A DNA stretch of 40,790 nt, taken from NCBI GenBank assembly GCA_028286865.1, contig JAQBQU010000018.1, positions 1 to 40,790 on the forward strand, in the 5' to 3' direction. The notes beneath the pieces were generated by a model, which made no database searches, was not told the DNA's origin, and worked only from the letters and a program-made list of their open reading frames with translations. Positions 30,744 to 37,154 of this stretch are shown piece by piece. The position numbers and the translations under genes were made by a program. Every line of letters begins with the position of its first letter. Position 1 is the first letter of the stretch. The DNA is from Candidatus Kaiserbacteria bacterium (GTDB taxonomy: Bacteria > Patescibacteriota > Minisyncoccia > Phycocordibacterales > UBA2100).

Positions 30744-31601
30744 ATGCTCAAGCGCTACTATCATCTCGCCAAGCCGGGTATCGTCTACGGCAACGTGTTC
30801 ACGACGATCGCGGGGTATTTATATGCATCGCACTGGCACGTATCCATCTCGCACTTTCTCGCCACCGTGGCAGGAATTGCGCTCGTGATCGCATCAGCTG
30901 CGGTGTTCAATAATTATATCGATCGCGACATCGACCGTAAGATGGCGCGCACTCGAGAACGCGCACTCGTTGCCGGAACTGTTTCTGTAAAGGCGGCGCT
31001 TCTGTACGCGACCGTGCTCGGTCTCGCGGGAGCGTACCTGCTATGGAAATATGTGAATCCGGTCACGCTCGGCGTTGCGCTCTTCGGATTCGTTTTCTAC
31101 GTAGTGATATACGGCGTCGGTAAGCGTGCCTCGCACTGGGGGACTGTAGTGGGAAGCGTCTCCGGCGCTGTTCCCATCGTGGTGGGCTATACGGCAGTCG
31201 TGGATCGCCTCGATCCGCAGGCGCTTATATTATTTTTGATACTCGCACTCTGGCAGATGCCGCACTTCTATGCGATAGCGATGTATCGCCTCAATGATTA
31301 TATTGAAGCGGGGATCTCGGTACTTCCGGCCAAAAAGGGGATGCGCATTACAAAAATATATATTGTCTGCTACGTGGTCGCGTTCATTATCGCGATGGTA
31401 TCGCTCTTCTTTTTTGGCCACGCGGGATATGTGTATCTCGCGGGTGTCCTTGTGGTGGGAATATGGTGGCTTGTGCGCGCGGTCCGCGGCTTTTACGCGC
31501 AGGACGACGCGGCGTGGGCGCGGAAATTCTTCCTCAGTTCGCTCATCGTCCTGGTATCTTTTTCTATTCTCTTGGCCGTCGCGGGCGCACTACAAGCATG
31601 A
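30744..31601 (+). CDS. cyoE: Protoheme IX farnesyltransferase (heme O synthase)
   Basis: 285-residue UbiA-type membrane prenyltransferase that makes heme O from heme B and farnesyl diphosphate for the oxidase. The first Asp-rich motif NNYIDRDIDRKMARTRERAL and the second region LALWQMPHFYAIAMYRLNDY are present, with about eight membrane segments. It begins 2 nt after cyoD and closes the operon. The last 38 nt overlap the convergent membrane-protein gene. Heme B itself must come from elsewhere: no heme biosynthesis gene is in the window. Confidence 0.96.
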   Translation: MLKRYYHLAKPGIVYGNVFTTIAGYLYASHWHVSISHFLATVAGIALVIASAAVFNNYIDRDIDRKMARTRERALVAGTVSVKAALLYATVLGLAGAYLLWKYVNPVTLGVALFGFVFYVVIYGVGKRASHWGTVVGSVSGAVPIVVGYTAVVDRLDPQALILFLILALWQMPHFYAIAMYRLNDYIEAGISVLPAKKGMRITKIYIVCYVVAFIIAMVSLFFFGHAGYVYLAGVLVVGIWWLVRAVRGFYAQDDAAWARKFFLSSLIVLVSFSILLAVAGALQA

Positions 31602-32133
31602 CCATGCACGTATTAATGATGAGAATATACAGCGGATACGCGAAGCCTTGCGGGACCCATATGCTCAAAGCCAGCAAGCTAAAGAGCGCGGCCAGTACAT
31701 CAAGTGCATAAAAAGAGGCGATCTCGGTTTCGGGTTGATGATAGGTCTTGATCAGCGCCGGGATCATGCCGGTGAAGTCGGCAAGGATCGCCGCATAGAG
31801 ACCGAGCGCCGGGTTCGCCGTCGTCTGCCACAGCACGATGCCGGCGAGTGCGATCACGAGACAAAGGATATCTGTCTTCGCCCAACCTCCCATCCCGTAT
31901 CGCAGGCTGAGCACAAATATGACGAATGCCTGTATGAACGACGCTCCCGCGAGCCAGATGGCGACGCGGTCGTGTTGCGCGAAGAGCGATAGGGTTGTGA
32001 GCGCCGTGATAAGGAAGAGTACGAGTCGGGTGGTTCGGTGGGGGCGGGCTTCGCCCCTCAGAATAGCGCGTGCGTAGATCAGCGGAGATATCAGCGCGAG
32101 AATACTGCTGATCGCGATGAATATAATTCGCAT
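31564..32133 (-). CDS. Six-TM membrane protein of unknown function
   Basis: 189 residues with about six hydrophobic spans beginning RIIFIAISSILALISPLIYARAIL and ending LYILIINTCMVMLVV plus a basic tail RPRRPRE. Conserved-looking pieces are RGEARPHRTTRLVLFLI and ADFTGMIPALIKTYHQPETE, which recall small transporter-like membrane proteins with PQ-loop style helix pairs, but I cannot assign a family. Its 3' end overlaps cyoE by 38 nt on the opposite strand, so the two transcripts are antisense to each other there. Start fixed by the leaderless-type promoter. Confidence 0.7.
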   Translation of the reverse strand: MRIIFIAISSILALISPLIYARAILRGEARPHRTTRLVLFLITALTTLSLFAQHDRVAIWLAGASFIQAFVIFVLSLRYGMGGWAKTDILCLVIALAGIVLWQTTANPALGLYAAILADFTGMIPALIKTYHQPETEIASFYALDVLAALFSLLALSIWVPQGFAYPLYILIINTCMVMLVVRPRRPRE

Positions 32134-32139
32134 GCCTGC

Positions 32140-32148
32140 AGTATAGCA
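32140..32148 (-). promoter_or_regulatory. Leaderless-type extended -10 of the six-TM gene
   Basis: TGC-TATACT (complement), 6 nt, ATG at 32133. Confidence 0.58.
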
Positions 32149-32168
32149 ATGAGGGCGTATCCGCCCGA

Positions 32169-33209
32169 CTACATATGTGCGTGCATCAGTACCACTTTCG
32201 TTCCCTTATCGGATGTTTCCGTGCGGATCACTGCCTGCAATTGATTGGCCAGCGCTCCGACGATACTCGTTCCGAGCCCTGGTCGTTCGCCCCCCGGCTT
32301 TTTTGTCTTACCGACACCGTCATCGCTGATACTGAGCGTCCATCCGGAGTCTTCAGATTCGTAGCACACGGTGATCGTGCCGGACTGTCCGTTGGGAAAT
32401 CCGTGCTTGAGCGCGTTGATGACGAGTTCAGTTGTGACAAGACCGAAGCTGACCGCTGTGTCCGATGACACGGTTCCTTTTCCGGCGATCACTTTTAATA
32501 CGATGGGTTTTCTACCTCCTATCATCGATCGAGAGAGACTTTTGCAAAGAGATGTGAGATATCCCGCGACCGCGATCTCTTCTCCAATGGGCATCGGATC
32601 GAGCTGCTGCTGTACCGTGGCTATGGTCATGATGCGCTCGTGCGCATCTTCGAGGTGTGATCTACTTTCGGCGGAATCGACGGTCTCGGCTTTGAGTAGC
32701 AGAATGCTCGCGATGAGCTGGAGGCTGTTGGCGATACGGTGACGCATCTCTTTGAGCAGCAGGTCCTTTTGCTGGATCAATTTTTCGCGCTCTATTTCGA
32801 GTCGGCGCTGGTGGGTCACATCGAGCATCGAGAGGAGCATTTTCTTCTCCCCGTGTTCGTACCGTATCTCGCGCGCATTCACGACGAGCGTCCGCAATCC
32901 GAGAAAGGGGAAGTCATGCTCGAATTCGAATCCTTCAACCGTCGTGTGTTTCGGAATAACTTCTTCAAGAAGTGTACAGAGCGCCGGGATATTCCATTGA
33001 CCGTTGCCAAGCTTATAGAACGGCTTGCCTTGCGAGGTCTCGTGAGTGAGGTCGAATTTTTTATAGAAAGAGCGGCTTGCGACGACGACGTGCAGTGTTT
33101 CGTCCAGAACGATCAGTGGCTCTCGGATAGTGTCTATAATCGCACGCGTGAGTATATGACCGTCTTTCGAGTCACCGAGCGGGTCAAAAGCCCTCTCGGG
33201 TGTGTCCAT
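32169..33209 (-). CDS. Cytoplasmic PAS histidine kinase, HisKA_2 type
   Basis: 346 residues, no membrane segment. An N-terminal PAS-like region (about 20-140, IDTIREPLIVLDETLHVVVASRSFYKKF...KMLLSMLDVTHQRR) is followed by a HisKA_2 dimer domain with the phospho-His in LLLKEMRHRIANSLQLIASIL and a divergent HATPase with VTTELVINALKHGFP, ISDDGVGK and GLGTSIVGALANQL. Kinases of this type often phosphorylate stand-alone receivers or stress-response adaptors. No partner gene adjoins it. Its promoter has three tandem TTCAT-like half-sites, so the kinase may be under control of the OmpR-family regulator. Confidence 0.92.
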   Translation of the reverse strand: MDTPERAFDPLGDSKDGHILTRAIIDTIREPLIVLDETLHVVVASRSFYKKFDLTHETSQGKPFYKLGNGQWNIPALCTLLEEVIPKHTTVEGFEFEHDFPFLGLRTLVVNAREIRYEHGEKKMLLSMLDVTHQRRLEIEREKLIQQKDLLLKEMRHRIANSLQLIASILLLKAETVDSAESRSHLEDAHERIMTIATVQQQLDPMPIGEEIAVAGYLTSLCKSLSRSMIGGRKPIVLKVIAGKGTVSSDTAVSFGLVTTELVINALKHGFPNGQSGTITVCYESEDSGWTLSISDDGVGKTKKPGGERPGLGTSIVGALANQLQAVIRTETSDKGTKVVLMHAHM

Positions 33210-33217
33210 AGTCGAAG

Positions 33218-33260
33218 AGTATACCTATTCTGCGTGAAAGCGAGGTGAAGATTTTATGAA
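33218..33260 (-). promoter_or_regulatory. Triple TTCAT-box promoter of the HisKA_2 kinase
   Basis: In gene orientation: TTCAT, 6 bp, TTCAC, 6 bp, TTCAC (complements of 33256-33260, 33245-33249, 33234-33238), 10 bp, TATACT (complement of 33218-33223), 8 nt, ATG. Three half-sites in one 11-bp register. Confidence 0.65.
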
Positions 33261-33268
33261 ATTGCTTT

Positions 33269-33301
33269 TTCATCCTTTTCACATGAACGCAGGCGCATAG
33301 T
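33269..33301 (+). promoter_or_regulatory. TTCAT-box promoter of the yggT-like gene
   Basis: TTCAT (33269-33273), 6 bp, CACAT (33280-33284), 11 bp, CATAGT (33296-33301), 6 nt, ATG at 33308. Confidence 0.55.
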
Positions 33302-33307
33302 GGCGGC

Positions 33308-33655
33308 ATGACAGAAATCGTATACACACGCGCAGAACTTTGGTATTCGCCGTCGCGCTTTATCGTGACCATCGTCAATCTTGTATTCGGGGTGATCGAG
33401 TTCATGCTTGCGGTCCGCATTGTGCTCGAACTATTGGGCGCAAGCTCCGGAGCGCCATTCGTGGCGTGGGTATATGACATCACCGGCGGACTCGTGGCAC
33501 CGTTCTCGGGCGCCTTCCCGTCGTGGGATCTGGGCGGTGGGTACGTGCTCGACCTCTCGGCGATATTCGCGATGATAGGCTACGCCATCATCGGCTGGAT
33601 CGTGATGCGGCTGCTTTCGATGCTCTTCGCCGCACTGTACGACGTTCGTATCTAA
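33308..33655 (+). CDS. YggT family membrane protein
   Basis: 115 residues. A hydrophobic segment (VNLVFGVIEFMLAVRIVLELLG) is followed by FVAWVYDITGGLVAPFSGAFPSWDLGGGYVLDLSAIFAMIGYAIIGWIVMRLL, the YGGT pattern with the conserved P-F and D in the loop. YggT proteins are linked to osmotic tolerance and envelope or cell-division functions in other bacteria. Divergent from the HisKA_2 kinase with which it shares a 98-nt intergenic region containing two TTCAT boxes. Leaderless start. Confidence 0.85.
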   Translation: MTEIVYTRAELWYSPSRFIVTIVNLVFGVIEFMLAVRIVLELLGASSGAPFVAWVYDITGGLVAPFSGAFPSWDLGGGYVLDLSAIFAMIGYAIIGWIVMRLLSMLFAALYDVRI

Positions 33656-33667
33656 TTATGAATGAAA

Positions 33668-33698
33668 CGACCCGCAGAAGCAGATCGCTTCGACGGGT
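33668..33698. repeat. Hairpin between yggT-like and methyltransferase genes
   Basis: GACCCG and GAAGC pair with GCTTC and CGGGTC, with one C-A mismatch between the two blocks. Possible terminator for the two convergent genes, although no strong T run follows on either strand. Confidence 0.5.
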
Positions 33699-33714
33699 CT
33701 TATGTTGATTGGGC

Positions 33715-34407
33715 TCAGTTGCGGCAGATGTGGATGTAATCGCCGTACCCCGATTCAAAGGCGGGCCATGTCTTTATCGTTTCCACTTTGAGGAAGTACC
33801 CCTTGATCAGCGGGAGTCGTTTCGCCAGAGACATCTTGTACTCGTCCATGAGCACGTCGTTGGTCAGGATGTCGAGGGTCCAGCTTACGACCTTCTCGGG
33901 TGCTTTCTTTGCGATCGTTGCCACCAGATACTGGTAACCGAGCTTCGCTGCAGCGAGTTTTCGCTCAGTCTCGTTGGCATAGTCGTCGACGTAGCAGTCC
34001 GAGATGACAGCGAAGCCGCCTGCCACCACCATTGATGCGATGTTCTTGATCGCCGCTTCCTGCATCTCGTATGGCACATGATGGATGGAGCCAGTGCATA
34101 CGACCACATCCGGCAGAGATTCCGGGCGCCACGTGAGCACGTCGCCAGTCGTAAAATTGACAGATGGTTGTGTCTCGCGTCCGTAGGACACATAGCGCTC
34201 ATCGGTATCGACACCGGTCAGGATCAGGTCGCGACGTGTACGCCCGATCTTACCCAGGAGATACCCGGGCCCGCACATAATGTCGAGCACATGAGCGGAG
34301 ACGGGGGCGTGTGCCGTCACGTATTCGAGCACTTCAGTGAGCGATGACTTGTACGGCCAGAAATCCAGGCCGTCCACATAGGTTTCAGGTGCGGGCAGCT
34401 GCTTCAT
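33715..34407 (-). CDS. Class I SAM-dependent methyltransferase
   Basis: 230 residues. Motif I VLDIMCGPGYLLG near 40-52, acidic end of strand 2 GVDTDERYVSYG, then TGDVLTW and VVVCTGSIHHVP (motif IV region) followed by MVVAGGFAVISDCYVDDYAN. The overall look is of a small-molecule or natural-product O/N-methyltransferase, with no RNA or DNA recognition domain. Start fixed by GGAGG 6-7 nt upstream of ATG 34407, a Shine-Dalgarno context unlike most genes here. Upstream TTGACC-18-TATGAA (complement of about 34435-34465) may be its promoter. Confidence 0.88.
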   Translation of the reverse strand: MKQLPAPETYVDGLDFWPYKSSLTEVLEYVTAHAPVSAHVLDIMCGPGYLLGKIGRTRRDLILTGVDTDERYVSYGRETQPSVNFTTGDVLTWRPESLPDVVVCTGSIHHVPYEMQEAAIKNIASMVVAGGFAVISDCYVDDYANETERKLAAAKLGYQYLVATIAKKAPEKVVSWTLDILTNDVLMDEYKMSLAKRLPLIKGYFLKVETIKTWPAFESGYGDYIHICRN

Positions 34408-34473
34408 GGCAAACCTCCAGGAGTGATCTCTTGGCTGTTCATATCATGTTCCCTGTATAGCGGTCAACAAAAA

Positions 34474-34506
34474 AACCGCAGGGGAGGTGGTGCCTCCGCT
34501 GCGGTT
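34474..34506 (-). terminator. Intrinsic terminator of the first Nudix gene
   Basis: On the complement: AACCGCAG, GGAGG stem continuation, loop, then CTGCGGTT and a T7 run. Stem 34474-34481 with 34499-34506 plus an inner GGAGG/CCTCC. Confidence 0.9.
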
Positions 34507-34522
34507 CTCGCATTCACGCTCG

Positions 34523-35011
34523 TTAGAGCGAATTGCTGATGATGTGCTCGTACAGGAAGCGATGGCCTTCGTTGAGAGGGCACGCCTGGATCGCGATGTC
34601 GTTGAGCCAGATACCCTCATGCAATGCTGCTTCCTCGGGTGCGATAGGATCCCGCAGACTGTTCTCCAGCTCAAAGAGGAATGACCGGAAGTGCGCGTGG
34701 CGATTCACGCGTTTGGGCGTGTGATAGAACTTCGCCTGATAGGGAGGAAGGTTCGCCACCAATCGCAGATTTTTGTATCCGGTCTCCTGGCGGACCTCGG
34801 CGCGGGCCGCTTGCTCAGGTGTCTGGCCGTCTTCGATGCCGCCGGTGACGAAGGTGTGCCAGTCGACGGTGTTCCAGCGCAAGATCAGATACCGATGCAC
34901 ATGCGGGTCACGCACGATCGCCGTAACCGCATTACGCTCGACGAACGGGAGGCCGCGCCGGGGCGCATCGTCGTCGGTGGCCGTGAACAGGGGACTGTCT
35001 GAGGTGCTCAT
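34523..35011 (-). CDS. Nudix-fold hydrolase with degenerate Nudix box
   Basis: 162 residues. Fold features are present (VERNAVTAIVRDPHVHRYLILRW, FVTGGIEDGQTPEQAARAEVRQETGY, a later FYHTPKRVNRHAHFRSFLFEL). The box departs from GX5EX7REUXEEXGU: the first Glu is Gln, the Arg before the Glu core is Ala, and one of the paired Glu is Gln. Two Glu remain, so weak or altered metal binding is likely; it may bind rather than hydrolyse. Preceded by AAAGG about 7 nt before ATG 35011 and followed by a strong terminator. Confidence 0.8.
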   Translation of the reverse strand: MSTSDSPLFTATDDDAPRRGLPFVERNAVTAIVRDPHVHRYLILRWNTVDWHTFVTGGIEDGQTPEQAARAEVRQETGYKNLRLVANLPPYQAKFYHTPKRVNRHAHFRSFLFELENSLRDPIAPEEAALHEGIWLNDIAIQACPLNEGHRFLYEHIISNSL

Positions 35012-35117
35012 GCTTATGCCTTTCGTTACACTGCTGCGATTAGACCAGAAGATGCAAAAAAATCAATGGAACGATGCCGCGGAGCCGGACAATGCATCAA
35101 ATACAGAGAATATGAGG

Positions 35118-35150
35118 CTCACGACAACTTCATGGAAAGAAGCGTACGCT
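35118..35150 (+). promoter_or_regulatory. TTCAT-box, leaderless promoter of the repeat surface protein
   Basis: CTCAC (35118-35122), 6 bp, TTCAT (35129-35133), 11 bp, TACGCT (35145-35150), 6 nt, ATG at 35157. Confidence 0.5.
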
Positions 35151-35156
35151 CCTTTC

Positions 35157-36263
35157 ATGAACAAAAATATATGGACCGTCGTCGGTATTATTATCGTCAT
35201 CCTTATCGGGCTATTTCTATATGTATCGTACGGCAATAACGCAACAACCGGCACCAATGCTACTTCGACGGTGACTACAACAGACACCGGAGGCACCGGG
35301 ACTACCGGTACCGTGACCGGGCCGGGAACAGTCGCCGCGGCACCGGTCGCCACCACTAACGTCACAGCTGCTCCTACCGACACGACTGCTGTCGTGACAG
35401 GTACGGTGAATCCGCGCGGCGCGATCACCGCGTATTGGTACGAATTTGGCACCACACCAAACCTTGGCAAGAGCACTGCTCGGCAGAGTGTCGGATCCGG
35501 TTATTCCGCGATCCCATCTCCAGGTTATATGACAGGTCTGACAAAAAGCACCACATACTATTATCGACTAGTCGCTCAAAATTCGTACGGCCAAAGTAGC
35601 GGAGAAACCCGCACCCTGACTACCACTAATGGCACGCCGGCACCGGTAGGGAGCATCCCGACGGTACGAACACTCGCGGCAAACGCGCTGACATCGTCTT
35701 CCGCCAACGTGGCAGGCACCGTGGATCCGAATCAAGCATCAACGCAATATTGGTTTGAATACGGTACGAGCGCAAATCTCGGCAATACGACCGCATTCGT
35801 TTCAGCGGGCAGCGGCAATGCGAGCCTGAACGCTTCTGCGTCTCTCTCAAACCTCAGTGCCGGCACGACCTATTACTACCGCCTGAATGCACAGAACCAG
35901 TTCGGTACGGTCAACGGTTCTATCCTCACCTTTAAAACGAACGGTGCTCCGAGCGCGGGCGTTCCGGTCGTGACGACCCAAGTGCCTTCCGCGGTCGCGA
36001 CCACAACTGCCACACTCAATGGCACGGTCAATCCGAGCGGGGCACAGACGACCTATTGGTTCGAATACAGCACGGATTCTCTTCTCGGAGCCTTACTCCT
36101 GAAGACGACTCCGCACCGATCGACAGGCGCGGGGCAGAACACCAACGCGGTGAGTGCGGATGTGGCCAATCTCGCCTCCAACACGACTTACTATGTCCAA
36201 CTCGTAGCACAGAACTCACAGGGGACTGTCCGCGGAGCTAAGGAATCGTTCCAGACCAAGTAA
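35157..36263 (+). CDS. Membrane-anchored surface protein with three FN3-like WFEYG repeats
   Basis: 368 residues. An uncleaved N-terminal anchor (NKNIWTVVGIIIVILIGLFLYVSYG) is followed by a Thr/Gly-rich linker and three beta-sandwich repeats of about 90-100 residues. Each has ATVxGTVNPxGAxTxYWFEYGT near its start and a TTYYYRLVAQNxxGT ending (YWYEFGTTPNLG, YWFEYGTSANLG, YWFEYSTDSLLG). These repeats are typical of large extracellular proteins of Parcubacteria and resemble fibronectin type III domains. Binding partner unknown. The start at 35157 is placed before the membrane anchor and 6 nt after TACGCT. Confidence 0.85.
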   Translation: MNKNIWTVVGIIIVILIGLFLYVSYGNNATTGTNATSTVTTTDTGGTGTTGTVTGPGTVAAAPVATTNVTAAPTDTTAVVTGTVNPRGAITAYWYEFGTTPNLGKSTARQSVGSGYSAIPSPGYMTGLTKSTTYYYRLVAQNSYGQSSGETRTLTTTNGTPAPVGSIPTVRTLAANALTSSSANVAGTVDPNQASTQYWFEYGTSANLGNTTAFVSAGSGNASLNASASLSNLSAGTTYYYRLNAQNQFGTVNGSILTFKTNGAPSAGVPVVTTQVPSAVATTTATLNGTVNPSGAQTTYWFEYSTDSLLGALLLKTTPHRSTGAGQNTNAVSADVANLASNTTYYVQLVAQNSQGTVRGAKESFQTK

Positions 36264-36280
36264 TCATCAGAGTGCACATG

Positions 36281-36310
36281 CAAAAGACGTCCCGTACGGG
36301 GCGTCTTTTG
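36281..36310 (+). terminator. Intrinsic terminator of the FN3-like gene
   Basis: 13-bp stem CAAAAGACG-T-CCC with GGG-G-CGTCTTTTG (one G-T pair), GTAC loop, T run in the 3' arm. Confidence 0.88.
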
Positions 36311-36422
36311 TGAGCGGAGGCGAATTGCGCTTTCTACGCAAAAGGCTAGGATTAAGCTTATCGTACGCTGGTGTGCTTGATGCGGTAGTCTGAGCGGGTC
36401 GGTTTTTGCCCCTTACGATCGT

Positions 36423-37124
36423 ATGAATGAACTATTACTTTTCGTCACGGCCGTGGTTAGCGCCGTGTTTGTCGTAGTCGGTTGGAAACTCGGTAAAGAA
36501 CGCTTGTATAGCGTCATGATCGTTTTCCTCATCCTCATTGCTTCGGTTGGCGGAAAGATCGTATTCTTTTTCGGGCACGAGACGAACACCGGTAATATCT
36601 TCTACGCTTCCGTTTTTCTCGCGACGTACTTCTTGATCGAGCGGTATGGACGTCGAGAGGGTATCTACTCCATCGGGGTCGGTGTCATCGCGGTACTTTT
36701 TTTCTCCACGCTCGTGCGCATCACGATCGCGCTCGCCGGATCGGAAACGACCGGCCCGCTCAACGATGCACTTGCGCTTGCCTTCGGCCCTGTACCGCGC
36801 GTGGCGTTCGCTAGTTTGTGTGCATATGCGGTAAGCCAAAGCCTGAATGTGTATCTCTATCTTTTGTTGAAGAAACGAATGCAGGGCAGATATCTGTGGC
36901 TACGCGCCAATATGTGCAATATATTCGCTCAACTACTCGACGGTATCGTATTCTTTACCATCGCGTTCTGGGGTGTCGCCTCTCTTCCGACAGTGGCAGA
37001 CGTTATAGTCACCGGGCTCATCATAAAGATCGCATATATGATGGTTGCCTCACCGCTTCTGTACCTGAATAGATTTGAAGAAGAGGAGGACTCTGCCGGA
37101 ACCGTGATCATTACGATGAATTAA
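36423..37124 (+). CDS. VUT-family transporter (queuosine-precursor transporter-like)
   Basis: 233 residues, about six membrane segments. The family core is clear: PRVAFASLCAYAVSQSLNVYLYLLLKKRMQGRYLWLRANMCNIFAQLLDGIVFFTIAFWG, corresponding to the ASLxAYxxSQxxD and WLRxxxSTxxSQxxD blocks of YhhQ, and an earlier FLATYFLIERYGRREG segment. One consensus Asp is Asn (SQSLN). YhhQ imports 7-cyano-7-deazaguanine precursors; other VUT members may carry other substrates, so specificity is open. I saw no preQ1 riboswitch upstream. A TAGTCT hexamer at 36386-36391 is a weak -10 candidate. Confidence 0.8.
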   Translation: MNELLLFVTAVVSAVFVVVGWKLGKERLYSVMIVFLILIASVGGKIVFFFGHETNTGNIFYASVFLATYFLIERYGRREGIYSIGVGVIAVLFFSTLVRITIALAGSETTGPLNDALALAFGPVPRVAFASLCAYAVSQSLNVYLYLLLKKRMQGRYLWLRANMCNIFAQLLDGIVFFTIAFWGVASLPTVADVIVTGLIIKIAYMMVASPLLYLNRFEEEEDSAGTVIITMN

Positions 37125-37139
37125 TGCGGTGCGCCTGCG

Positions 37140-37148
37140 TGGTACGAT
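37140..37148 (+). promoter_or_regulatory. Leaderless-type extended -10 of the murL-like gene
   Basis: TGG-TACGAT, 6 nt, ATG at 37155. Confidence 0.57.
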
Positions 37149-37154
37149 GCAAAA

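Noticed and set aside
36311-36422. preQ1 riboswitch upstream of the VUT transporter
   Set aside because: No H-type pseudoknot pattern with an A-rich loop could be drawn in this stretch.
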